Below are positions 28,056 through 36,659 of a DNA stretch of 64,000 bases, piece by piece (the first letter of the stretch is position 1; each line of letters starts with the position of its first letter). The notes beneath the pieces were generated by a model. That model saw nothing but the letters and a program-made list of their open reading frames with translations. It ran no database searches and was not told the origin of the DNA. Source of the stretch: Pseudomonadota bacterium (GTDB taxonomy: Bacteria > Desulfobacterota > Desulfovibrionia > Desulfovibrionales > Desulfovibrionaceae). A program made the position numbers and the translations under genes. The stretch is from positions 5,899 to 69,898 of the forward strand of contig JAEWQB010000012.1 of the NCBI GenBank assembly GCA_023460395.1. The letters are read 5' to 3'.

Positions 28056-29102
28056 CTATTCCGCCGTCGTATCGTCAGCCAGAGGCTCTTTCACTCCCAA
28101 GTGGGTGAGTAGCTTGTCTTCGATCTGTTTGGCAAGCGCCTCGTTTTCCTGAAGGAGCAAGCGCACGTTTTCTTTGCCTTGCCCCAGACGTTCGGAACCA
28201 AAGGCGTACCACGCACCGCTTTTTTCGATGATATTGTGTTCCACACCCAAGTCGATAAGCTCGCCGAGGCGCGAAATTCCCTGCCCATACAAAATATCAA
28301 ACAACGCTTCACGGAACGGCGGCGCAACCTTGTTTTTAACGATTTTAGCGCGCACGCGGTTGCCGTATACCTCTTCCTTGTCCTTGAGGGACTGGATGCG
28401 GCGCACGTCGATGCGGATCGAGCAATAGAACTTGAGCGCGTTCCCGCCGGTAGTGGTTTCCGGGTTCCCGTAGCCCATGGTGCCTATCTTCATGCGTATT
28501 TGGTTGATGAAGATAACGCAGGCTTTGGATTTATGGATTGTGCCGGTGAGCTTGCGCATGGCGTGCGACATGAGCCGGGCCTGACCGCCAACCTGCGTTT
28601 CCCCCATGTTGCCTTCCAGTTCCGCTTGCGGAATGAGCGCGGCAACGGAGTCGATAACGATGACGTCCACAGCGCCGGAGCGGACAAGCATGTCTGCCAC
28701 GTCCAGCGCCTGTTCACCGTAGTCCGGTTGCGATATGAGCAGTTCTTCGGTGTTCACGCCCAGCCGTCTGGCATAGGAGGGGTCCAACGCGTGTTCCGCG
28801 TCAATGAATGCCGCTGTGCCCCCGCTCCGCTGGCATTCGGCGATCATATGCAAGGCCAGCGTGGTTTTGCCGGAAGATTCCGGGCCATATATCTCCGTGA
28901 CGCGGCCTTTGGGGATGCCGCCCACACCAAGGGCTATGTCCAGGCCGATAGAGCCAGTGGGAATGACGGGGATATTAAGGTGAGTGTCTGCATCAAGACG
29001 CATGACGGAGCCTTGTCCATACTTGCGTTCGATGGTGCTCAACGCTGTATTCAGGGCGTCCCGGCGCATATCATCCGGGGTCTGGGCGGGTTTTTTTGCC
29101 AT
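28056..29102 (-). CDS. recA: RecA recombinase
   Basis: This 348-residue recombinase performs strand exchange and SOS activation. The Walker A motif GPESSGKTT, Walker [11 protein letters not shown], the L1/L2 loop regions with [14 protein letters not shown], and a C-terminal acidic tail are visible. ATG 29102 gives the family N-terminus ([11 protein letters not shown]); an upstream ATG at 29153 would add 17 unrelated residues. The ribosome-binding site is weak. It is divergent from the PP-loop gene, and a palindrome lies in the shared upstream region. Confidence 0.97.
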   Translation of the reverse strand: MAKKPAQTPDDMRRDALNTALSTIERKYGQGSVMRLDADTHLNIPVIPTGSIGLDIALGVGGIPKGRVTEIYGPESSGKTTLALHMIAECQRSGGTAAFIDAEHALDPSYARRLGVNTEELLISQPDYGEQALDVADMLVRSGAVDVIVIDSVAALIPQAELEGNMGETQVGGQARLMSHAMRKLTGTIHKSKACVIFINQIRMKIGTMGYGNPETTTGGNALKFYCSIRIDVRRIQSLKDKEEVYGNRVRAKIVKNKVAPPFREALFDILYGQGISRLGELIDLGVEHNIIEKSGAWYAFGSERLGQGKENVRLLLQENEALAKQIEDKLLTHLGVKEPLADDTTAE

Positions 29103-29149
29103 TGGGTGGGGTCTCCGAAGAGGCTGATTGTTGGTGTGTAAGCCCAGAT

Positions 29150-29207
29150 TCAATACCAGATGCCGCCGCGCGGGGCAATGCCTGTTCCCGCGTAATAGCG
29201 GGACAGG
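29150..29207 (-). promoter_or_regulatory. Candidate recA promoter with upstream palindrome
   Basis: On the minus strand TTGCCC (29173-29178) and TATTGA (29150-29155) are 17 bases apart, a moderate promoter match. Three bases further upstream, 29181-29207 is an inverted repeat with arms CCTGTTCCCGC and GCGGGACAGG around a short AT-rich centre. An SOS operator is a possible role, but the local LexA motif is not known to me. Confidence 0.4.
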
Positions 29208-29285
29208 ACCATGAGGAGATGGGGAAAAACAGGTTGGCGCATGTCAGCACTTGCTTTTCTTTTCGGGCAGCCGTATCTGCCACGC

Positions 29286-30434
29286 ATGTCTTGCAACACA
29301 CCTCATCACACTGACGGACAGAGCCGACGCTATGACGCCGTGGCATTGCTTTCCGGTGGTCTTGATTCCATTCTGGCGGTAAAGACCATTCAGGAACAGG
29401 GGCTTACGGTAAAATGTCTGCATTTCGTCTCGCCTTTTTTTGGCAAACCGCACAAGCGGCGCCACTGGGAAGCCCTCTACGGCATAGATATTGTGAACGT
29501 GGATGTTTCGGAGGAGTATGTGCGCATGCTTGTCGAACGACCCGTTTACGGATTCGGCAAGGTGCTTAACCCCTGCGTGGACTGCAAGATTCTTATGATG
29601 CGCCGCGCTCACGAACTGATGGAGCAGTACGGCGCTTCCTTTATTATTTCCGGCGAGGTGCTGGGGCAACGCCCGATGTCGCAACGGCAGGATACGCTGA
29701 ATGTCATCAAGCGCGATGCGGATGTGCGCTCTATTTTGCTACGTCCCCTGTGCGCCAAGCACCTTGACCCCACCGAGCCGGAGCTTTCCGGCCTTGTGGA
29801 CCGGGAGCGCCTGCTCAGTATCCGGGGCAGAGGTCGCACGGAGCAACTGGCGTTGGCGAAGCAGTATGGGTTTGCTGAAATCCCCACCCCCGGCGGGGGG
29901 TGCAAGCTGGCGGAAAAAGAAAACGCCCGCCGCTACTGGCCGGTTTTGACAGTATCGCCGGCACCTTCCGTGCGCGACTTGAAGCTGTCTAATATCGGCA
30001 GGCAGTATTGGGCTGGCGCGCACTGGCTGATGGTAGGTCGTAATCAGATGGACAATGCGGCGCTCAGTAAGGTGTGCGGTCCGAATGATTTGGTTTTCCG
30101 GCTTAAGGGATTCCCCGGCCCGGTAGCTGTGGGACGGCAATTTGACGGTGCGCCGTGGGCTGCCGGGACAGTGGCGGATGCCGCGGCGTTTGTTGCGTCT
30201 TATTCGCCAAAGGCCGTACAGTTCGGCGGAACCGTTGAGGTTAGCGTGTGTCCCGCTGGTGCGCTTGTACCGGAAGACTCTTCCGTAAGGGACATTAGGC
30301 AGCCCTGCCCGGAACATGAAGGCTATGTGGTGAGTGTGGTCCCCTGCCGGGTAACGCCGCTGGGCTGGGCCGAACACCGCTGGCTGGAGGTCCGTGAAGA
30401 AATTCGCGCCGACATGCGTGACAGGCGTGACTAA
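29286..30434 (+). CDS. PP-loop thiouridylase-like protein (MnmA/ThiI-type) with NFACT-R-like C-terminus
   Basis: This protein of about 382 residues starts its ATP-pyrophosphatase domain with VALLSGGLDSILA, then has NPCVDCK with the likely catalytic cysteine pair and ISGEVLGQRPMSQR. The family activates tRNA uridine for sulfur insertion. After about residue 225, YWAGAHWLMVGRNQMDNAAL resembles the RNA-binding NFACT-R module. The start is unsure: ATG 29286 gives a short lead into the domain, while in-frame ATG 29211 adds 25 residues; neither has a good ribosome-binding site. The RNA target is unknown. Confidence 0.75.
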   Translation: MSCNTPHHTDGQSRRYDAVALLSGGLDSILAVKTIQEQGLTVKCLHFVSPFFGKPHKRRHWEALYGIDIVNVDVSEEYVRMLVERPVYGFGKVLNPCVDCKILMMRRAHELMEQYGASFIISGEVLGQRPMSQRQDTLNVIKRDADVRSILLRPLCAKHLDPTEPELSGLVDRERLLSIRGRGRTEQLALAKQYGFAEIPTPGGGCKLAEKENARRYWPVLTVSPAPSVRDLKLSNIGRQYWAGAHWLMVGRNQMDNAALSKVCGPNDLVFRLKGFPGPVAVGRQFDGAPWAAGTVADAAAFVASYSPKAVQFGGTVEVSVCPAGALVPEDSSVRDIRQPCPEHEGYVVSVVPCRVTPLGWAEHRWLEVREEIRADMRDRRD

Positions 30435-30927
30435 GATGTATATCGTATAATCAAGGATGCGAAATGGGCGGGAGCACGTGCTGTGCATAACACAACCCCG
30501 TGTTGCCCGCGCAATAGCTGAGAGAGTGGAGTATCCCTGGTGGACGCGTGAGACGCTGACACGGAGGCAGAATCAATACGAATATATACGGGCGACTTGC
30601 CGTCGTCACTAAGGGGGATTGAGTTGCTCCCGGCGGCGGCTGCCTTATCCTTAGCAAAAGAGATTTTGCATGTGACTTCGCCCACGATCTGACCGGGGTA
30701 CGTTTTATGAGGCTCTTCCCATACGGGGAGGGCCTCTTGTTATTGTACCGCTGTTTTCCGGTGCAGTCCGGTTGTCGCGGGAACAGAGGAAAAAGGAATC
30801 GGGGAGGCCCGCGTCCCGTGGTCCAGCACTGCTGGCTGTGGTAAAGGGTGCTCCATTTTTCTTGAAAAAAAACAGCGTTTCCTCTACATCCGCCTAGCGT
30901 ATGACACTACAGGAAAAAGGACACTGC
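30435..30927. other. Long intergenic region before the sodium-dependent transporter
   Basis: No convincing complete gene is present. A minus-strand frame at 30434-30685 (GTG start) encodes IPLSDDGKSPVYIRI, which resembles the N-terminal arm-binding domain of tyrosine recombinases, but the rest does not. A terminator hairpin lies at 30709-30741 and a weak promoter just before the transporter at 30862-30890 (TTGAAA, 17 bases, TACATC). Confidence 0.5.
30709..30741 (+). terminator. Terminator-like hairpin in the gap after the PP-loop gene
   Basis: GAGGCTCTTCCC (30709-30720) pairs imperfectly with GGGGAGGGCCTC (30725-30736) over an ATAC loop, followed by TTGTTATTG. It is 275 bases past the nearest plus-strand stop, so a separate short transcript may end here. 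Confidence 0.5.
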
Positions 30928-32289
30928 ATGGCTACTGTGGTTGTTGGAAAATATGATGGATTCTCCACCCGCATCGGGGTGCTGGCGGCAACGTTAGGCT
31001 CCGCAGTAGGGCTTGGAAATATTTGGAAATTTCCCTACATGACGGGAACAGGCGGCGGGGCCGCCTTTCTTATTGTCTACCTGCTTGCCACGCTGGCGGT
31101 GGGGCTTCCGGTGATGATTGGCGAAATTATGCTGGGCCGTGCGGCTCGTGCGGATGCTGTGGGAACGTGGCGGCGTCTTGCACCGGGCAGCGCGTGGTTT
31201 CTGGTGGGGGGCGCGGGCGTGCTGGCGGCGTTCCTTATTATGGCCTTTTACACCGACGTGGTGGGGTGGGTGTTTTCTTTTATCGTCAAGGCTGCCATGG
31301 GGGAACTCAGTTCTCCCGACCCCAAGGTGGGCGAGATCGCTTTCGGGAATATGATCAGCAACACATGGGGCGCGCTGTTCTGGCAGTGGAGCGTTCTGGC
31401 TCTGGTCGGGGGACTTCTCGTGGGCGGCGTGACCAGAGGGATAGAGAAAACAGCCAAAATTCTTATGCCCGTGCTTTTCCTTATGCTGGTGGGAGTGTGC
31501 GTGCGGTCCCTTACGCTCCCCGGTGCCGGTGAAGGGCTGGCTTTTCTTTTTCAGCCTGATTTTTCCAAAGTGACGGTAGATGTGGTGTTGAATGCCATGG
31601 GCCTTGCCTTTTTCAAATTATCCATCGGCATGGGCACCATGATGACATACGGCAGCTATTTCCGGGATGATGCGGATATTCCGCTTACCACGTTACGGGT
31701 GATGCTGGCGGACTTGCTGGTTTCCCTGCTGGCGGGCGTAGCTATCTTTCCGGCGGTGTTCAATTATGGGTTTACGCCCTCGGCTGGTCCGGGCTTGCTG
31801 TTTATGACCATGCCCGCCGTTTTCAATCTGCTGCCGTTCGGACAGCTCTTTATGACGATTTTCTTTCTGCTTACCGGAGTGGCGACCATCGGAGCCATGC
31901 TGTCGCTTTTTGAAGTACCTGTGGCGTGGTTCTGCGGAAGCGGGTGGATGGGGCGGAAGCAGGCCGTGGTGGCAACGGCCTTCGGGCTTGCGTTGTTTGG
32001 CCTTCCCGCCACGTTGTCCTTTAGTGCGCTGAGTGACGTGACCCTGTTCGGCAAAAGTTTTTTTGATATATATGATTTTCTCAGTTCCAACCTTATTTTG
32101 CCTGTGGGCGGCATTTGTATTTGCCTTTTTATAGGCTGGCGATGGGGTTTCCCCATGGCTGCGGATGCGTTGTCCAATGGCGGAGCCTTGCGAAACCGGT
32201 GGATTGTCCGGCTCTGGTTTGTGCTAGTGCGGTATATCACTCCCGCCTTGGTTACGCTGGTGTTGCTTAAGGGACTTCGGGTCTTTTGA
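30928..32289 (+). CDS. Sodium-dependent transporter (SNF/NSS family)
   Basis: This protein of about 453 residues with around 11-12 membrane segments uses the sodium gradient for uptake of amino acids or related compounds. The first helices carry the family signature: TLGSAVGLGNIWKFPY, GTGGGAAFLIVYLL. FKLSIGMGTMMTYGSYF matches the conserved helix 6-7 region. ATG 30928 is chosen because AAGGA stands nine bases ahead; an in-frame ATG at 30901 is alternative. The substrate cannot be inferred. Confidence 0.92.
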   Translation: MATVVVGKYDGFSTRIGVLAATLGSAVGLGNIWKFPYMTGTGGGAAFLIVYLLATLAVGLPVMIGEIMLGRAARADAVGTWRRLAPGSAWFLVGGAGVLAAFLIMAFYTDVVGWVFSFIVKAAMGELSSPDPKVGEIAFGNMISNTWGALFWQWSVLALVGGLLVGGVTRGIEKTAKILMPVLFLMLVGVCVRSLTLPGAGEGLAFLFQPDFSKVTVDVVLNAMGLAFFKLSIGMGTMMTYGSYFRDDADIPLTTLRVMLADLLVSLLAGVAIFPAVFNYGFTPSAGPGLLFMTMPAVFNLLPFGQLFMTIFFLLTGVATIGAMLSLFEVPVAWFCGSGWMGRKQAVVATAFGLALFGLPATLSFSALSDVTLFGKSFFDIYDFLSSNLILPVGGICICLFIGWRWGFPMAADALSNGGALRNRWIVRLWFVLVRYITPALVTLVLLKGLRVF

Positions 32290-32704
32290 TGGAGGAAGCT
32301 CGCAGACCGTGTACGCCCAGTCTTGTGACTCAGGGGGCCGGTTTGCCGTAATATCAGGCAACAAGCGGTGCAATGGATGTACGGCGCAGATGGTGGAATT
32401 TTCCAGCGTCTGTGCCGTTTGTTTTTGCATATGCATGGGAGCAGGGCACCCGTTGGCTAGTCGGGGGCGCAGGCGTGCGAGATGCGAAGCTGGGCGTGCG
32501 GGGAATACGGTATTCCTCCGCAGAAGAGCTTTGCAGAAAAGCTTTGCAGAAAAGGCGGGTATCCTGCGGGAAAAGCGTGCGGGAGGATGTGAAGAGGGGG
32601 GCGGGCAAGCCGGTCCGGTACTGTTTGTGGTGCGGCGCAAAAAAAAACGGCCCGCCCGTCCGGGAGTTCCGGGCGGGCGGGCCTATAGTGTCGGGTGAAG
32701 AGGG
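32290..32704. other. Intergenic region between convergent transporter and dsrP
   Basis: No gene is supported here. A short direct repeat with the unit GCTTTGCAGAAAA lies around 32525-32555. The right end holds the dsr operon terminator at 32639-32683. I see no clear terminator for the transporter. Confidence 0.5.
32639..32683 (-). terminator. Rho-independent terminator of the dsrMKJOP operon
   Basis: GGCCCGCCCG (32649-32658) pairs with CGGGCGGGCC within 32670-32683. On the minus strand the stem is followed by a G and then about nine T residues (complement of 32639-32647). It is 22 bases after the dsrP stop. Confidence 0.9.
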
Positions 32705-33868
32705 CTAGAAGTGGCCCACTTCCTTTTTCACGTCCAGCGCGATTTTCCAAAGGATGGAGATCACGAATAAACCGGTGGCGAAAATGCCCAGAGATATGAG
32801 CAGCTCCGGCACGGTGGGCGTGTAAGGGGTGACGGTTTCAAACGGGTTGGGAGTGAAGCCGCCGATCATCAGCGCGAGGCCTTTGTCAATCCACGTGGCG
32901 AGCACAAGACTGACCAGCGCCCAAGGCAGCACTGTTTCATTGTCGCGCAGTTGCGGCGGAATGAGCAGAGCAAGGCTGAGGAATGCGAGAATGGTGCCCA
33001 GCCACATTGCGCCCGTAATCCAGTCCACATGCCCATTGTGCCCGCCAAACAGGTAGTCAATGGGGTGCGCATGACCGGGAATGCCGCTGTAAAGCGCCGT
33101 GAACACTTCCAGCAGGAAGAAGAACACGTTGGTAGCCATGGCGTATGTGATGATTTTCGTCAGGGTTTGCACTGCTTCTTTGCCGGGGTCGAAGTCGGTC
33201 ATCCGGCGCACCACAAACAGAAGGAGCAGCAGGATGGACGGGCCCGCGCAAAATGCCGAGCTAAGGAAACGGGCAGCCATGATGGCGGTGAGGAAAAAGT
33301 GACGTCCGGGCAAGCCGGAGTACAAGAATGCCGTCACCGTATGGATGCTGAATGCCCAAATGATCGAAAGGTAGATCATGGGCTTTATCCACTTGGGCGG
33401 ATCCACTTCATTGCGTTCGCACTCAAGTGTAACCCAGCCGATAACCGCGTTGAGCACCAGATAGCCCATGAGCACCAGCATGTCGTAAAACATAATGGAG
33501 TTGGGGGTGGGGTGCAGCATCACGTTCAGCATGCGCTGGGGCTGCCCCATGTCTGCCACAATGAAGAGCATGCACATGAGCACAGCGCCGATAGCCATGA
33601 ATTCGCCGAAGATGATCATCTTCTTGAATTTTTTATAGTGATGGAAGTACGCGGGCAGAACCAGCATAACGGCGGAAGCGGCCACACCGACCAGATAGGT
33701 GAACTGGGCGATGTAAAAACCCCACGACACGTCGCGGCTCATACCGGTGATAGCCAAACCATACTTCATCTGGAACAAGTAGGTGATTGCGCCAAGGCCT
33801 ATGATGCTGCCAAGGAAGGCGAGCCATACATAGTACTTGGGAGAGCCTTTGAGCACTTTCTCGATCAT
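32705..33868 (-). CDS. dsrP: DsrP, NrfD-like integral membrane quinone-interacting subunit
   Basis: This 387-residue protein with about ten membrane helices is of the NrfD/PsrC type. In the DsrMKJOP complex it is paired with the ferredoxin-like DsrO and exchanges electrons with membrane quinones. The N-terminus MIEKVLKGSPKYYVWLAFLG and the internal GLPGRHFFLTAIMAARFLSS region fit the family. AGGAGG precedes the ATG, and dsrO ends nine bases upstream. It is the last gene of the operon. Confidence 0.95.
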   Translation of the reverse strand: MIEKVLKGSPKYYVWLAFLGSIIGLGAITYLFQMKYGLAITGMSRDVSWGFYIAQFTYLVGVAASAVMLVLPAYFHHYKKFKKMIIFGEFMAIGAVLMCMLFIVADMGQPQRMLNVMLHPTPNSIMFYDMLVLMGYLVLNAVIGWVTLECERNEVDPPKWIKPMIYLSIIWAFSIHTVTAFLYSGLPGRHFFLTAIMAARFLSSAFCAGPSILLLLLFVVRRMTDFDPGKEAVQTLTKIITYAMATNVFFFLLEVFTALYSGIPGHAHPIDYLFGGHNGHVDWITGAMWLGTILAFLSLALLIPPQLRDNETVLPWALVSLVLATWIDKGLALMIGGFTPNPFETVTPYTPTVPELLISLGIFATGLFVISILWKIALDVKKEVGHF

Positions 33869-33877
33869 GACCGCCTC

Positions 33878-34657
33878 CTAGATGATGTAGTACACGCCGG
33901 GCTGTGTACCAACGGCGGGTTTGCGGCGGATGGTGAAGTTTTCAGCCAGCACCTTGCGCACTTCGGATTCAGGGTCGGTAAGGTCGCCGAAGACGATTTT
34001 GCCTTCCGAGACTTCCACACAGGCGGGCATCAGCCCCTTGGCCAGCCGTTCCACGCAGAAGTTGCACTTTTCCACCACGCCGGGCATGCGGGTGGGGAAT
34101 TCGGGATTGAGATCGGCGGCGTTCAGATACCGGCGCGGGTCGCCAAAGTTGAACGAACGTGCGCCGTAGGGGCAACCCGCCATGCAGAAGCGGCAACCTA
34201 TGCAGCGGTGGTAGTCCATGGCGACAATGCCGTCGGGGCGCTTGAATGTGGCCTTGGTGGGGCACACTCGCACACAGGGCGGATTTTCGCAGTGGTTGCA
34301 CAGCAGCAGGTAGTCGCGTTTTTCCAACGCTTCGGAGAGGTGGTTGTTGCTCTGTTCAGGGAACGTGTGCTCGTAGGAGTCTGTCCAGAGCCACTTAATT
34401 TCCTGATTGTTGGGAATGTGGGGGACATTGTGTGCCCGGTGGCAAGCTTCAATGCACGCCGCGAAGTCTTCACGTGATTCAAAGGCGCGGGTATCAATAA
34501 CCATGGCCCAGCGACCGGCCCGCAGGCCGTGTTCATTGGGGCGGTACTGCGCTCCCTCTTCCGCGGCGGCGACCAGCCCGCCCGTGGCGAACTGGGTGCC
34601 GAGGCCCAGCACGGAAAGGCTGGCAACCTTGAGGAATTGTCTTCTGCTACGTTTCAT
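33878..34657 (-). CDS. dsrO: DsrO, periplasmic iron-sulfur subunit
   Basis: This 259-residue protein begins with a twin-arginine signal (KRSRRQFLKVASLSVLGLG), so it is exported folded. Four cysteine clusters for [4Fe-4S] centres are visible: CIEACHRAHN, CNHCENPPCVRVCP, CIGCRFCMAGCPYG and CNFCVERL...PAC. It links periplasmic DsrJ and membrane DsrP electron flow. Its ATG overlaps the last base of the dsrJ stop. Confidence 0.96.
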   Translation of the reverse strand: MKRSRRQFLKVASLSVLGLGTQFATGGLVAAAEEGAQYRPNEHGLRAGRWAMVIDTRAFESREDFAACIEACHRAHNVPHIPNNQEIKWLWTDSYEHTFPEQSNNHLSEALEKRDYLLLCNHCENPPCVRVCPTKATFKRPDGIVAMDYHRCIGCRFCMAGCPYGARSFNFGDPRRYLNAADLNPEFPTRMPGVVEKCNFCVERLAKGLMPACVEVSEGKIVFGDLTDPESEVRKVLAENFTIRRKPAVGTQPGVYYII

Positions 34658-35037
34658 TATTCATTCCCCTTCGGCTCAACGTGACAATCCCAGCAGTAGG
34701 GGCTCACGCTGTTGGAGTCGTGGCATTTGTCACAAAACTCTGCCTTGTTGGCATGGCAGCTCATGCAGGTGTTCTGGAGACTGATTGTCCAGACCTTACC
34801 GTTAGAGGCCACGTAAGTACGCTTGCCTTCGCGCAGCGCCTCGTCCCGCCATGTGTCCAAAAGGGTCATATGCTCGGCGCGCATGTATTCCACAGGCTCG
34901 ATGCATTCCTTTTCACCAGCGGGCAGAGCCAGCTTGGGACGCTCATATGACGAGCTGCCCAGATTTGTCCAAAAGGGCGAGGTGAACAGCACCAGGAAGA
35001 TGATGATGCCGGGGATAATGTATTTAGTGTTATACAT
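34657..35037 (-). CDS. dsrJ: DsrJ, triheme cytochrome c
   Basis: This 126-residue protein has an uncleaved-looking N-terminal anchor (YIIPGIIIFLVLFTSPF) and a periplasmic domain with three CxxCH haem sites: CMSCH, CDKCH and CWDCH. This pattern defines DsrJ. It starts two bases after dsrK, whose stop lies within the dsrJ ribosome-binding region (GGAGG). Confidence 0.96.
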   Translation of the reverse strand: MYNTKYIIPGIIIFLVLFTSPFWTNLGSSSYERPKLALPAGEKECIEPVEYMRAEHMTLLDTWRDEALREGKRTYVASNGKVWTISLQNTCMSCHANKAEFCDKCHDSNSVSPYCWDCHVEPKGNE

Positions 35038-35039
35038 GG

Positions 35040-36650
35040 TTATTCATCCTCCATCCCAGGCAGATCATTCTGCCGCAGGTCCATGGTGCGCTTCTTTTCA
35101 CCCTTCATGACCAGTGCGTTGGCTACCAGTTCATGGGTGCCGTAGATGCTCACGCCGGGTGCCCAGTAGTCCGCAAGAGGGGGCAATGTCGCGCGGTCGA
35201 TAGCGCAGATGCAGGCCATGGTATCCACGCCGTGCTTTTCCTGCACATAACGCAGTGCGTTGCCTCGGGGCAGTGCGCCCCGCATGCGGATTTCCATGAT
35301 TTCGTCGGTGTTCAGACCGGAACCGGCACCGCAACAGAAGGTCTGCTCACGAATGGTGTTTTCCGGCATTTCATAGAAGTTATTGCAGACGGCTTTGATG
35401 ACTTCACGCGGTTCTTCCAGCAAGCCCATGGCGCGCGCTGGGTTGCACGAGTCATGGAAGGTAACTGTAAGATGATCGTTGCGCGAGGGGTCAAGCCGCA
35501 GCTTGTTGTGCTTGATAAGGTCGGCGGTGAACTCGGCAATGTGTACCATTTTGGTTTCCGCCGCATTGCCGAATACGGTTCCGGTGATGGGGCTGACCGG
35601 CGTTTCCATGCGGGAGGGCGTGGGGCCGTTCATGGTGGACATGTATTGGTTGATAACACGCCACATATGACCGCATTCGCCGCCGAGAATCCATTTGGAA
35701 CCCAAGCGTTCCGCTTCAGCGTACATTTTTGCGTTCAGCTTTTTCATCACCTTGGAGGAGGTGAAGAGGCCGAAGTTGCCGCCTTCCGACGCGTACGTAG
35801 ACAGCGTGTAGTCCAGCCCGATCTCTTCAAACAGCATCAAATACCCCATGAAGGTATAGATGCCGGGGTCCGCGAAGGCGTCACCGGAAGGGGTGATGAA
35901 GAGCACTTCGTGACCGGGTTCGTTGAGGGGGGGATTAATGCGGACGCCGGTAATTTCCTCAATGTCATCACACAAAAATTCCACGATTTCCTTGAAGGCG
36001 TGGGGAGTGATGCCAAGGTGGTTACCGGTACGGTTGCAGTTGCTGACCGGGTCCATGATCCAGTGCAGGCCGAGTCCCAGCTCATGCAGCAACTCGCGGG
36101 CCATCATGGTAATTTCAGCGGTATCAATGCCATACGGGCAAAACAGCGAGCAGCGGCGGCATTCCGTACACTGATAGAAGTAGTAGAACCACTCTTTGAT
36201 AACGTCTTTATCCAGCTTGCGGGCACCCACCAGCTTGCCGAGCAGTTTGCCCGCCGTGGTGAAGTCCTTGCGGTAGACGGAGCGCAGCAGTTCTGCGCGC
36301 AGCACAGGCATGTTTTTGGGGTCGCCGGAGCCAATATAATAGTGGCATTTGTCAGCGCACGCGCCGCACCGCACGCAGATATCCATAAACAGCTTCAGGG
36401 AACGGTATTTTTCCAGCCGGTCCTTTAAGCCGTTATAGATGATTTCTTCCCAATTTTCGGGAAGATGCCAGTCTTCCTCAAAGGGATTCCATGTATGCGG
36501 GTTGGGCATATGCAGACCGGCCATGGTATCTTCTTTGGCGGGATAGGCCACAGCACCCGGCACAATCTCCGGCTTGATGTCCATCCAGGACTCGGCCGGA
36601 GTGTTGTAGCTGATTTTGATCAACTCTTCAGGGGTAGGGATTTTGGACAT
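35040..36650 (-). CDS. dsrK: DsrK, HdrD-like cytoplasmic iron-sulfur subunit
   Basis: This 536-residue protein has two ferredoxin-type clusters (CVRCGACADKCHYY near residue 92 and CTECRRCSLFCPYG near 160) and C-terminal CCG-type cysteine motifs (GGECGHMW, FHDSCNPAR, FCCGAGSGL) for a non-cubane cluster. As in heterodisulfide reductase HdrD, it is thought to reduce the disulfide of the sulfur-carrier protein DsrC. AAGGAG precedes the ATG, nine bases after dsrM. Confidence 0.96.
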   Translation of the reverse strand: MSKIPTPEELIKISYNTPAESWMDIKPEIVPGAVAYPAKEDTMAGLHMPNPHTWNPFEEDWHLPENWEEIIYNGLKDRLEKYRSLKLFMDICVRCGACADKCHYYIGSGDPKNMPVLRAELLRSVYRKDFTTAGKLLGKLVGARKLDKDVIKEWFYYFYQCTECRRCSLFCPYGIDTAEITMMARELLHELGLGLHWIMDPVSNCNRTGNHLGITPHAFKEIVEFLCDDIEEITGVRINPPLNEPGHEVLFITPSGDAFADPGIYTFMGYLMLFEEIGLDYTLSTYASEGGNFGLFTSSKVMKKLNAKMYAEAERLGSKWILGGECGHMWRVINQYMSTMNGPTPSRMETPVSPITGTVFGNAAETKMVHIAEFTADLIKHNKLRLDPSRNDHLTVTFHDSCNPARAMGLLEEPREVIKAVCNNFYEMPENTIREQTFCCGAGSGLNTDEIMEIRMRGALPRGNALRYVQEKHGVDTMACICAIDRATLPPLADYWAPGVSIYGTHELVANALVMKGEKKRTMDLRQNDLPGMEDE

Positions 36651-36659
36651 GGCTGCTCC

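Noticed and set aside
29219..29314. 31-codon open frame after GAGGAG, before the PP-loop gene
   Set aside because: The purine-rich site touches the ATG with no spacing, and the peptide has no regulatory codon runs.
32519..32558. Short tandem AGCTTTGCAGAAA-like repeat
   Set aside because: Only about two copies, no regular spacing and no sign of a CRISPR or known repeat family.
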